From assembly GCA_013398175.1 (NCBI GenBank), contig VZRZ01004218.1:1003004-1067003 (forward strand): 64,000 nucleotides of DNA, in the 5' to 3' direction. The stretch's first letter is position 1, and each line of letters starts with the position of its first letter. The stretch comes from Climacteris rufus (taxonomy: Eukaryota > Chordata > Aves > Passeriformes > Climacteridae). Below, in pieces: positions 27,270-39,600 of this stretch. A model generated the notes under the pieces. The model was given only the letters and a program-made list of their open reading frames with translations, was not told the DNA's origin and searched no databases. The position numbers and the translations under genes are program-made.

Positions 27270-29080
27270 TTGTGCTTGAAGGCAGAGAGGGATTTGAATC
27301 TCTATTCCAAGTATTTGAATGCTACAGGAAAAAAACACTTAGCTCAGCTGGTGAGAGAAATAAATACTCACTATAAATACAAAGCTGGTGGAAGCAGACA
27401 AAAAGTGCATTTCCAAGTCCAAGGCTTTACCTCCGAGAGAACACTCAGCTTTCTGAGGCCAAGAAGCATCTTTTAGCCTGAGAGACTCTGACTGCTCCGC
27501 ATTCCTAGACCTCTTCTTCCTTTCTGCTGATCCTCCAGGAGAAAACAGGGAGGATGAGGAGCTCTCAGCAACATGAAGGGCTGGGGCATCTGAAGCCTTC
27601 CCATTCAATAATTCAGTCAAATGCTAAAGATTCTTCTCAGAATAAATAGCAGGTGAGGTAGGTGTTTCCTTGAGGCATCAAACCAAAACAGTATCTCATA
27701 CTGGAATGTGGTGGGCAAGTGAATTATTTACTGGCCAGAGCACAGCTAACCCAGATGCAGCTAATGCAAGGAAGCAGTTCAGACGTTGAAGTCAAAGGGG
27801 TTATCACAGTGGCCCAAACTCAGGCCAGACCATTGGACAATGCCTACACACTTGGCAAGTGTGTGCTGACAGAACTTTGGGACCACACAGCTCCAGCAAA
27901 ATGCCCCCACACATCATGAGCCGCAGCGTTCGGGCCCAGGTCACAAGGACTGCCACCACAATAGATCTCGGCAGCAGCAACAACAAAAACAGGCACTGGT
28001 CCCCCTGCCACATGAAAGGCTGCACAAACATTTGTTCCCCTGCAACCTTTCTGCAGGGCCTCGGTGCTGACATGAAAGAAAAACGGCACTTCAGACCTAC
28101 CCCACTTTTCTCTGTCAACCACCACATCCCCTATTGAAATCATTTCCTGTTTTATTTTTAAGATTGCTGCTGTCATAAGCTGTTGCTGGCATGGGGGTGG
28201 GGATGGGAAGGCAGTGTTTGCCCAGCGAGCACAATAGCCAGCTGTCACCTTCTTCCCAAGGTAGCTTTTACTGCTGCTGCTCTGCAAGACGGCATCGTGG
28301 CAGAGGGAACACCATGAGGAGCAAAGGGCGAGTGATGCTTGTGACTTTCTATCATCTCTCCTGAAAAATCAAAGAAAACAGTCTTGATAGGACACATGGA
28401 AAAAGCAGACTTTAATGATTCAGATCCTTGTGCTGCAAGAAAATAAAAGTTGCAAGGGGCAAAAGTACCTGTTTGAGGACGAGCCTTTGTAATTGGAACA
28501 GATGCAACATACAAATCCAAATTCTAGCAAGAGTGGCAGCTGGCATAGCTGTCCCTCTCCTGGCAGGCATAGCAGAAAAAGCAAAAAAGGAAAATTCAAA
28601 CTGAAAATGGTGCTAAATAATATTGTTAAGCTGCATTATTCCTAGTATTACCTTTGCCTCTGGGTCCCAGGTTCATGCTCAGTTTACACTGGGACAAGTC
28701 TGTTGGTCTACCAGGCCCTTCTGTGAGGTTTTTTATTCGTCTTAAAAATATACATAGCAAGTGGTATAGTTTGAGTGAGATGAGGGTCAGATTGGAAGGC
28801 AGAACCGAAATTAGTAACAACCCAGCTGCTGGAAATTATTTCACAGACTCTGGAACAAACTACTCAGTTTCACTAGGGGCCACTGTGCAGCACGGGATCG
28901 GCCCTTTCCACAGGGCTGGTGAGAAGGACCAGCGTCACATCGTGGGCACCACTCAGGAGAGGCGGGTATGTTTTGGTGCAACAAATTGATTTGAGAATAG
29001 CCAAGGTTTTTTGCTCAATGGAACTTCTTAAAAATTCCCCAGCAATATCCTTCTGAAGCCAGAGTAACTGCAAAACTTAG
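27270..29080. other. Gene-poor intergenic DNA
   Basis: No exon or repeat that I can defend. Opposed overlapping frames of up to 147 codons occur at 27844-28287. CpGs begin to rise after about 28880, leading into the T tract and the long open frame that follows. Confidence 0.5.
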
Positions 29081-29085
29081 CTGCC

Positions 29086-29103
29086 TTTTTTTTTTTTTTT
29101 TTT
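29086..29103. repeat. T18 homopolymer tract
   Basis: An uninterrupted run of 18 T. No retroposon body was recognised beside it. Confidence 0.9.
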
Positions 29104-29226
29104 AATGCCAGAACTCATGTAATTTTTATGGCTGTGAATCAGAACATCTTCATTCTTGTGGCATGTTTTTCACTTTTATGAACACTAATTTCACTACGTT
29201 TTTAGAGTGGTGACTTTGGCCACAGC

Positions 29227-30006
29227 GTGGCTGCTGCTAAGTTCCCACGGCTACCAGTAGGACTTTTATGTGGGAAATCTGTGGGCAGCAGGGAGCCTCC
29301 CTGTTTGTATCAATATGAACTTCCCAAGCACATCAGACTGACATTTTCTCAGCCCCAGTCAGAGCACACATGCTCTCACTTAGAGCTCCCTTTTCCTAAG
29401 CTGAAGGACACGTGTGATCATTTTAATTTTGTCAGTTTTCTAGCAGGCCTGTTGCACACACAGAGATCCTGCACAAATGAGGGGTTTTTTTCTCTCTGCA
29501 GAAGCCCAATCCTACAAACTGCTTGTAAGGCACTAAGGGACTTGAGCAAACACCAGGAGATCCTGGTATGGAACATCCTTCTAGCTTTCGTGCTGCCAGC
29601 ATTCTGGAGACGCTCAGTGCTGCAGAAGCACCCACATTCCCTCTCCACCATCCGTGGTCAGGCTGTCAGTGCTGGCAGGTCATCACTGGCACAGCCGTCC
29701 GCAAAAGTTTCCCAGCCTTTCACTCGGCGGCTACGCATTCCAGAGATGACCAGACACAAACACATCTCCCGTACTTGCATACTGGAGCACTTTCTGCAGC
29801 TGGGTAATGAGTCAAAGAGCACATTAGAGTCATATATATTGTCTCTCCCACTTGTAAAAGAAAAGCTGATTTTTTTTCAATTTTTTGTTTCCTCAGCACA
29901 TAAAAATCTGGTAGGAGGGCAAAGGGTGAATTGTATGGCTTCAGCTTTCTTAGAGACAATTTATTGCAGGGAGGAATTAGCCATGGTGGGACACTGCGTT
30001 CAGTGA
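29227..30006 (+). other. Unusually long open frame (259 codons), coding status unproven
   Basis: An ATG-to-stop frame of 259 codons, beginning MAAAKFPRLP. It is much longer than expected by chance at local composition. I recognise no domain, signal peptide or family. The residues are rich in Ser, Leu, His and Cys, as random translation gives. About nine CpGs cluster between 29588 and 29780, inside the frame. Opposed frames (29418-29651 and 29720-29959, minus) overlap it. I do not call it a CDS; a single-exon new gene, part of a lncRNA, or chance are all possible. Confidence 0.2.
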
Positions 30007-30009
30007 ACT

Positions 30010-33000
30010 TTTAGAGAAGACGCAACAGGACCGCACTCAGTGGTCATATCTCACTATTGCTTCCTATTTGCAGGACTGCAGCCACAGTATTTGTGGAAAG
30101 GTTTCAGGTCCATAATCCCTAACGACAGGCATCCATACTCAGGAGTGTGAGGCATTGGGAGGCAGAGAAGAAGAAGCCCTCAATCAATTCACTATCACTT
30201 CAGTCAAAAAGGCTGATTTCTTTGTCAGTGAGAGACACTCCAGCTTTGCATGAAGCTGAAGCCAAGCCCTGATCCTTCAAAACAGTCCCAGCTCCCCCTT
30301 TTTGATTCAAAGTGTTCAACTGTTTTATGAACCTGTCCTTTGGCAGCTGCTGCAACTTTCATTCCTTGTACCTGGCTGCAGGTGAAGTCCACAATACACT
30401 GCTCTGGGCATATTCCTGAACATCATGCCACGTGTCCCACATGAAGACAGCAATATTGTGAGATATGCTGCTCTTCAGCTAGCAGTAAGAATGTCAACAT
30501 ATAATTTAGAGGGCTTGAAATGGAAAAGAAAATAAAAAGCTGAAGGTAGTTTTTACTGTTGTTGCAGCCAAGATAGTCTAGGGCTGTAAGTGCGGTGAGG
30601 TTTGGAAAGAGGCCATATCTTTCCCTAAACCAACAGATATATTTGGGGGAAAAACAAGATAACCTTCCTCTAGCTCAAAACTGTTACTTCTGGGTCTTAA
30701 AGTTCTACATGTTTCACTGCTAAGACCTGGAAACTGTTTTCCCAAGCACAATTGTCTTGCTGCTGGGCTCATCATAGGCTTACAGTAGAAGAAGAAGTGT
30801 GTGCTCAGCTGCTGAGCACAGCATGGGGTTGTGCTGTTGCTTTGTGATCAGAGAGAGACCTGGGCACGTCAAACACCCGTGACCCAGAGTGGCAAGGGGG
30901 AGGGGAATGATCTCTCCAGCCCCTCACTAGATAGTGCCACATTTTGGCAAAGCTTTATTTAAAAGGCTCAGGACAACAAGGGGTCTTTTATGAGTGGAAG
31001 CATTGGAGAGTGTACAGCAGAATTCACAAGCTGTGAGGTGCACCAGGAAGATTTATCACAGAGGGTTTGTGTACTTCTCTGACATCAGGACAATGTTTTG
31101 ATATACCCATTAAAAGATGCATTGAGCCATTTGCAATCTCCCTTATTCCTATTATGTCAGATAATGAGAACAGTAGCACATCCCAAGCCTGTTTCAATCA
31201 TCTTTTCATGAAAGTCAGAAACATCTAGAGACACCACACCTAGATCAAATTTCCCACTGAAAATCCTCACCAGGGGCTAGTGTAACCACTAGTGCAAGAA
31301 CACAAAGAAGATTTCATTGTTGTCTGTAACTTAGCCTTATTTTGTAAGGCAGTGTCAGTGTCTACATGTGCACATCTATGTCTTTTCCTTTTGAGAAGCT
31401 GCTGAAGTCGTTGGCCAAAGAAGTTAAATGAGATAAAGATCTCAAAGTTACCAGCATTTCTAAAAGCCACATGAAAACAGTTGGCCAAATAGAAACCATA
31501 GAGACCCATACACCACCTCTACAAGAACTCAGGCTGAAAGTGGGGTTGTGGTATGAGCCTCCATGTTATTATGTTCCCTGGCACGCACTGTAGGGGGAAA
31601 AAGCTGTAATGTTTCAACGGGGAGAACAGCCTCAACACCTCGTTGTACTCACCCATTACACAAATCCACCAAGTTTCAGCAGTCCTGATGTTGGAGCAAT
31701 TCCTTACGGACATTAAGAGTGGGCTCATTTTCAGGGCATGGATCTACAGATGTGGTTTTGCTGGGGACCTCAGGGCTTCACCCTTTTGAGTCAGCAGCCA
31801 GCTAACCACTCTCTACTGACTCCCTGACCCCAAATCCCACCACACATCTGCAGGCAGAAGGCATGTGTGGAGGTGAGACGAGTGTTGGGCTGGTGAGAGG
31901 GGCTGAAAAATGAGAAATGTGCGAAAGAATAAAGGGGAGCAACAAACACAGGGCAGAAAAGAAGAAGGCCAAAACTTCGGTCTCACTCTGCAAAACTTGT
32001 AAGAACTTTCTGGTATCGAGTCATATGAAGGGAAAGTGGGTGGCTCTAGAGACACAGTAAAAATGAAATTAACTCACCTACTAAATTCTCAGTCATCCTC
32101 CTCTTAAAACCACTGCCAGGAAGTATGAATAACCAATCTAAATTTAAATAGAACAGGAAGAAAATACTATACAGTATGACTAGTCCACAAAGAAACCATG
32201 AATTTGCTCTTTTAATAATTAAAAGTGATCCAACTAGTTTTCCAAAGCATTCATCCCTTGTTCATGAAATAAAAGACTATCTTCACTGCCCATGTATGCC
32301 AAGTGTGCTGCATTATCTGCCCAGATAATTGCATTATTTTTCCCATTTGGATGAAATTACATTTTGTGAGAGCGACAAAGTAATTCCCCAAGTGACAGTT
32401 ATTTCTCTGCTTAGAAAATGCCATGTACAATTATTCCATTCATGGAAGAATTGAAATGCTTTAACTACCTACTTGCTCATATTTTGTAAATTATGAAAGA
32501 AAAAAAAAAATTCATTGCCACTACCAGCATGAGACAAATGTTTTACTGCATATGACCAGGGCTGACAAAATTTCCACCCCAAGCCCATTAGAGTTCAACT
32601 TGGGACATGCCTTACAGACCTTTTTTTTTTTAATTCTTGCTGTGCAGAACCAGTATACTCCCACAGCTCAGCTAACACACTTCGTTATTTGACCTTCAAA
32701 ACCAGATTTCTAGGTATCTTCACTCTTGGATATTTTTAATGTGTTTACTTCACTAAATATTAGAAATATTAATATCCGTGTCTCAAGAACTCTCCACCAG
32801 ATACTGCCTGACTGTAGCTCTCTGGGAGCTATTTGGAGAGAGACCATTTTTAATCCCTTTCAGCACTCAATAAGTCAGTGAGTGTAAATGCAAAATAAGT
32901 AAAGGTGGTAGGAATTAGTTCACATGCAACACCCTCCATGAGTCAAACTGGCCCTCAGCTAACAACACAGCACAACATTAAGTTGTGCTGATAAGAGGTG

Positions 33001-33050
33001 AGATTGTCAAATGCCATGAAGGGGGCTTTGGCTCACTAGCATCTGAGAGA
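30010..33050. other. Gene-poor intergenic DNA
   Basis: No exon, RNA gene or recognised repeat. GC falls steadily toward the right, into the very AT-rich central block. Short A and T tracts occur near 32501-32511 and 32621-32632. Confidence 0.55.
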
Positions 33051-33089
33051 GTTTTTCTCAGACATGAGTGTGGTCCCAGGTCTGAAGTC

Positions 33090-33420
33090 CATTAAAGCCT
33101 TTTAATCACTCCGGATTTGGCTTTAGGAAAGAAGGGCAGTTTCTGGTGCCGAGTTTGACTGCGGGCATTGAACAACCCAAGTGGCTGAACTGTTGGTGCT
33201 GCTGCGATGGAAACAAAGGAGGAAGCGGAGCTGAAGGGATTTCTGAGAAACGTTGCAAACCAGTTAACTGGGCAGGAATTGGACAACCTATCAAGCCGTA
33301 TGGAAAGAGGCTGCTTTCTAGAGATATGCCACCTACAGCCCTTTTGTCTTTCAGTGCTCCAGTAATCAGATCCATACATAGGGATTATGCTACTGGGCAA
33401 GAAAAAATCTATCATTTAAC
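33090..33420. promoter_or_regulatory. Candidate conserved non-coding element with CCAGTTAACTGG palindrome
   Basis: About seven CpGs are kept in ~200 bp (33109-33300) inside an otherwise CpG-free AT-rich block. A perfect 12-bp palindrome CCAGTTAACTGG sits at 33260-33271, part of AACCAGTTAACTGG; this holds Grainyhead/CP2-like AACCAGTT half-sites and a GTTAAC core. Plus (121 codons) and minus (107 and 89 codons) frames overlap here and none has recognisable protein content. Enhancer status is inferred; a conserved exon of an unknown gene is the alternative. Confidence 0.35.
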
Positions 33421-33429
33421 AATGTCCAT

Positions 33430-36100
33430 AAATTACAGACATAATCAAAGTGAAAAAAAAATGCATCTTTTTCTGTACCACTATGCACGGCAGCTCTTGA
33501 CTAAAAATTAATAGTGTATTGCTTACTGTACCTACATACTGAACCTCAGCAAATCTAATTTCATGTTAAAATCACAAATCTTTGCCTTTTATCAGCGAGA
33601 GAAAAGGGAAATTAGCACTCTCTTTTGCATGTTTCAGAACAAAAGTATGAGCTTTGTAGTCCTGTGTTTGTGAAAGAAACCAACGTAGCCTGTTAAAACA
33701 AGCTTTTGGTAGTGAAAAGGTTAACTAATTTGGTTTCCCCGATAAGTTTATCTATGATCAGAACTGAGTCATACAGAAAATACTCCTACAAGATTTGACC
33801 TTTTACTTGTATCCCACACTGAGATAATATACTTAAAATGGATATCAATAAGAACTTTGTTTTAAAAAGTATATTTAAAATAAATTACTTTTAAATAACA
33901 GAAACTGTTTTCAATTAGCCCTGTTAAAGGAAATCAACTAGAAAGTTATGTATGCTTTTTTATTTTCTTTATATAAATTATACCCAGGAGTCCTATGATA
34001 GCAGCACTGTACAAACTATGCACTACCTTTATATTTATTTCTTATCAAAATAAACTTAACAAATTAGATTTGTTTTTACAGCACTTTATATCCAATAATG
34101 ACAATGTTGTATTGGTCCCAGGATAAAAACAATGAAAGTAGCAGCTGAATGGTATTTTTATTAAGAGTTAACAAAAATGTCTTGTGCAAACAGAGTATAT
34201 AAAGAAAATTAATTCCATAATTCCTCATGATGAAGGCGTCCTTCTCTTTTTTCTTTTTTTCTCACAATATCAATCTCATTTGGAAAGATCATTTTGAGGG
34301 TAAAACTTTTAGTTTTAACATGACTAACTCAGCAAAATGATATGGCTGAACTTAAACATTGCTGACTCCTAGGATTTAATATTAGGACCTGGCAAATATT
34401 TTGGTAACTTAATACTTTTTAAAAGAAAACTTGTTTGTTACTGAAGATTTTGGGAGCCCAGAAGAAATATAATCTAAAAAATAACAGAACTAAAAATCCA
34501 AAGAGATGTTTCTTCTTTTTCCCATTTTTTCCATTTCCTCTATCTTAAACTGATTCCTTCATGTTAGCATTTTAGAGGCCTTTTTACTGGTAGTAGATTC
34601 AGATATATCCAAGGTATTCACCATACAGCTCAGCAAGAGCCCACATTTTCCTCCAGCAGTGGAAAAATGGCAGGGTTAATAGTCTGGGGTTTGTTACTAA
34701 AACGGAGTCCTTATACAAAAAAAATTTTGCAAAAATTAGAACATTGTTTAGAACATGTGGTTTGCTGCTATTAAGTTAGCAGTGGAAAATCTCATTACTT
34801 TTAAAGTTAATTTTATTTTGTGGTAGGATTGTTCTCTAGACTGAAGCAGATTTTGTCTTAAACAGAGCCTCTAACCCTACCTTACAGTCTTCTCTTCAGC
34901 AAGTCACTCTCTGCATAGCTTGGCTAGATGCATGTTTTAAGTCAAGTGATGAATTAAAAGGAAAACAGGAAGAAAAATAACTTATCCCCACATGTGCCTT
35001 TGGGGTTGGTAGCAGGCAGTCATGTGCCATCTTCTCCAGCTCTTGCTCTAATTACTGGCTTACTGGATTTGTCCGATAAAGACCGTGGGTTAAAGATTCT
35101 GCTTTAGCAGTGCTAACAATGTTTCTGCCTCTAATGAAAGATTAGAGTGCTCTGACAGGACAAAGTAGAGGTTGGACACATTCTAACACCAGCTCCATGC
35201 AGGAAGCACAATGGAGAAGCATGGGTGTAAAAAAAGTGTAACATGGTCTGATGGCTCAAGGACTCTGAAAATCAAAGTGGCCAAACAGAGAAGAAAACAG
35301 AAGGCTGTAAAGATTTCTAGCCCAGGTTTCTTTTCAAATTTTAGAAACAACTAAACTGACTTCCGATATTTCATTGAGGCTATAATGATTTACAGGAACA
35401 GAGAACCAAATCTGCAATTTGAGGGGAAAATAACCTCAAGACAGAAGACTTGTGTACAGCTTGCCTGTTATATATGCGTACATATATATATATCTCCTAC
35501 TTACAAGTTACGATGACTCAGATCTAAACTCTCATGGTTTAAAGTACGAGGTGAGATTCAGAGTCACATAATATTTGTGTTCCACCAACAGTCCAATGTT
35601 TGGGGCTTTTTCTGGTAACATACGATCATACCATATAAAATTCACTCTTGTGCAAAGGTGAGCCATTATACTGTAAATTCCACTCACAATAACTCTCATG
35701 TAACTCAAGTCTGTGAGATGTATTTGAAGACAGCCTTAAAACTTCAAACTCAGCCATTCCTCTTGCACGTTTTTAGATATCTGTTCACCAGGAAAATTTG
35801 ACATATGAATAACTAAAATGCATGCACACAACATCATTATTTGATATTAGGTTTTTTTCTGAACATCACCCTAGTTCTTCTCAACTAAGCTGCCAAAGCA
35901 TGAGAGATGTGTCTGGAAGCTGACTCCCTTAACCTCAATGCTGCTGATGTCTTGCTTCTCCATCAGTGATAATTTAGAAAGATCAGGAATTCAATACTCA
36001 ATACTTTCAGGAAAAGGAAATGGACCAGCTGAACAGCAAACAAAGGAGTTCTGACCAGTCTGAACTCATACATACTCAGTAATGCTCTGCTAAAAGTGTC
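33430..36100. other. Very AT-rich gene desert
   Basis: Strongly AT-rich with almost no CpG and almost no frame above 60 codons. An alternating TA/CA tract lies at 35470-35494. No repeat family was recognised. The low GC alone explains the lack of frames. Confidence 0.6.
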
Positions 36101-36108
36101 TCTGTCTC

Positions 36109-36656
36109 TGTCATGGTTTAACCCCAGGTGGCAACCAAGTACCACACAGCTGCTTGCTCAGTTCCCCACCTGCACTGATGGGAAGGAGAATTAGAAAAAA
36201 AAAATTCACCTCATGGGTTGACGTGAGCAATGATTGAAACAAAAGAAAATATTAAGGTAATAATAATCATAATGAAAATATGGGAGGGAGGTGTACAAAT
36301 AAAACCTAAAAGAAACAAGTGATGCTCAGTACATTTGCTCACTACACACTGACCATTGCCCAGCCCATCCCATCCCCAAGCAGTGATCTGCAGCTCCCAG
36401 CCAAATCCCCACATTTTTATACTCTGGGCATGATGTTCTATAGTCTCAAATATCCTTTTGGCCAGTTCAGGTCAACTGACCTGGCCATGATCCCTCCAGA
36501 TTCTTGTGCACATGCCCACTGGCAGAGCATGACACAGTGAAAAGTCCTTGATTCAGAGTAAGCACTACTTAGCAACAACTAAAACATCACTGCGTTATCA
36601 ATATTATTCTCATACTAAATCCAAAACACAGCATTCAGCCAGCTGAAACCAGGACA
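36109..36656 (-). mobile_element. Solo LTR of an avian endogenous retrovirus, minus orientation
   Basis: Plus-strand ends are TGTCATGGTTTAACCCC and GCTGAAACCAGGACA, i.e. the TG...CA termini and edge sequences of a very common avian LTR, 548 bp long. Read on the minus strand, promoter-like TATAAAAA lies at 36414-36421, and the interior (CACTACTTAGCAACAACTAA near 36565) also matches that family. Flanks GTCTC (36104-36108) and GTATC (36657-36661) match at 4 of 5 bases, a decayed 5-bp target duplication that fits ERVL-type integration. No internal retroviral genes lie beside it, so it is a recombined solo LTR. Class assignment is inference. Confidence 0.8.
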
Positions 36657-36659
36657 GTA

Positions 36660-39600
36660 TCAGTGCAGTTCATCAGTTTGTTTCAAGCCAGTTACACAAA
36701 AACTTTACAAAAACTGAAAGCAGAGCAGGGGACTGCTCACTGCCTCACTGTGAATAAGAGCACCTCAGGATAAAGGGTCTGATCTTCACAAGGACATGAG
36801 ATCCTGCAGCTCCCATACCAGCTAGGAAGAGCAGATGTTCACCACCTCTGAAACACCAGATTTTGAACTTAAAGCACATGAATCTGGCACTGGTCAAGTG
36901 CCTCCTCTCATTTTGGGATAGGAACCATTTAGAGCATCAACAAGGATTTGGGAAATGAGTTCTCAGTGCTGGATACAACTATAAAAAACACACAGATTGG
37001 AATTTGGGTCTTACCACAAATTCCTTGTTTTACAGATGAACAAAAGCTCAATGTAGCTAACCTGGAACTAAGAAAATTTCATCTCTTGGCAGATGTCAAA
37101 AGTATAAGCCAAGACAGAGAATGAGAACGAGACCTTGCTCGAGCAGAGGGTGAAGCTTTAGAGCTGTGGCATTCATCTGTGCCACGGGGTTGTGAAACCA
37201 ACTAATTTTGACATCTCACAAATGTGCAATTGAAAAGTGAACTTGCAGGAAGGGGTTATTTCAAGAACTGAGTGAAACTAGCTTGCTCAGTTTGCAGAGT
37301 TTTTGTGTTAACTTTCTTATGTTTTGCTTCATACAGTTCTATACTCCAGGAGTTTTGTTTTGAGTTTTAGCTTCAAACAAAGCAAAACTGATTGTAAACC
37401 GCTGTATTTTGACTTTTCATGTTGAAACTGTATCTCACACGGAAACTTTCAAAAGCCAAAGTGCAGAGGACTGGTAGCCAGGGGTAGCTCAGCTTGTGTT
37501 CAAGCTGACTGACAAAGGGTCAAAGACAAGATCTCCGCACACATAGTGATGCTGATAACTGGGTTTTGTGTGCAGTCCCATGTCTGTATAAAACTATTCA
37601 AACCCATCCAATTTTATGTAGATTTCTTCCCAGAATAATAGAAGACGCTTATAGACAGAGTTTTCAGATTAAACCAACATTAAATAGTGGGAAATTAGTA
37701 TTTTTATTAATAGATTTGTTTCTAGCTAGGTTCAATAAGATTATTATAAAGGCTTTTTCAAATAGAAATCCAGACTTACAAATACTATTTTCTGCTAAAT
37801 GAATGCTGGTTGTTTACTTGTAACTTATCAGATATGATTTGCCAGAAGCAGCATGGCAGCATCCAGAAAGCCCTTCTTGAAGGAAGCTCTCCTTTACTTT
37901 ATTCACTTTCCACATTAATTTCCTTAGCAGCCCTTCAGCCCATTTGTTGACACGTTGGAATATTCTTAATAGCCACAGAAAATAATTTCTGTCTCATATA
38001 CAACCGCACTTACTATCATATTTCCATTATCATCATTTAACTTTCCACTACATTAATAACGAAGACCAATTTTACCTAACAAGTGACCTAAACCCTCTAA
38101 CTTGACAAAAGTATCCTGTGCTTATTTCTCTTTCTAACCATAAAAAAAAAGTCACTACAACAACTCTGGGTATCAGCACTTTTCCCATGTGATTCACTTA
38201 CACCAAGAAAACCCTCTAGACCTACATTTTTCCTTTTTTGAATTTCTGCTTAACCAATAGGATCAACAGGTCCCCTTCTCTGTGGGTGGTGATAATGTCA
38301 GTACACCACTGCCCAAATAACCTTTCTCTATAGGGAAATGCTAACATTTAATTCTTTCAATTTAAACAACATGTATTTTGGTTTCATAACTGCACTGTGA
38401 ATTAACTGCCTTTTGTTATTAATTTGTATCACTAAAAATGTTAATGAAACCAGTTCTTGGAAATGTTAAGTGCAGTAGTCGTCTAAAATTTGTGTATGAG
38501 CTAACGTATTTAAATGGTGACTAAATATTCTGTCCAACCATTGTAAACACATTTTCAGAATTATGAATGACACAGCTCTGTGTATGTTCAGTGTAAAGCT
38601 ATGTCTCAGAAGAGCTGCCCTTTTTAGCCCGTTCCAGGGAACATAAGCAACGGCTTTCAAATGGTTTCTGTCTCTTACCTCCACCTTATCCAGAAACAAA
38701 AAGTGTCATTTAAGTGCTGTCTACATGAGAGCTCCACCAACAAGAACAAATTCTGTGTGTGTTGGCCACATCCAGTTTCCCTCCTGGTATTCTCCATGAG
38801 AGGTACTGCCACTGTACACGTTCCTTGCATACATTGCCATTGGCTGACCACAAAGATACAGCTGCCAGGGTAGGAAAAATATTGGTATTTGGGACAAATA
38901 CTCAGGGACTTCTTGTTCAAACAACACGAACCACAGATTCAACGGTTTCCCCCAACTAAATTGTTCCTCAGTAAAATTTAACACAACTGCAAATATTAAA
39001 AAACTAATAGACAGATTAGCTGTAAAACTGCAATTATATTGAAAACTGGTGGGGGGGAGGTGGAAAGACTGTATAAAATTTCAAAGTGTTTTCTGTAACC
39101 TCTAGAAATGAAACACTTTATTTGATGTTTACATATCAGATTTAGGTAATATTTACATAGTACTATACTTATAGTCATTGTTTTAATTATACATTTCATG
39201 TTTCATCACATAGATGCCTCAGTTAACACACAGAAAAATTTAAAATAAATATCCTTAGAACAACAATTTTTAAAACATTTATCAACTCCCAGGTACAAAT
39301 CTGCACTGTCATTTGGGGTTTTTTTATCTGAATCCTGTAGCAAATTCTCTAAACTACATGTTTCACCGCCCAGAATACCCTTCAGTCCTCTGGACTAATA
39401 TTAGTAAAAGGAATGTATTTTCCCAATCTGTCTGGGGAAAGCTACAGGGCTGGTAAACTATTTTAAAAAACACTCGTCATCCAAGATGATGCCATCAACT
39501 CAAGAGATATTCTGTGGGCTTGGTCACAAGTTTCAGGGTGCTTAGGCTCCTGTAATGTGCATTCTTTCCCATTTCACAATCTTTCAATTAATTCCCAGTC

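Noticed and set aside
37900..38150. C/A-rich stretch resembling a nuclear copy of mitochondrial DNA
   Set aside because: Only the base composition is similar; no mitochondrial gene or tRNA sequence is recognisable.
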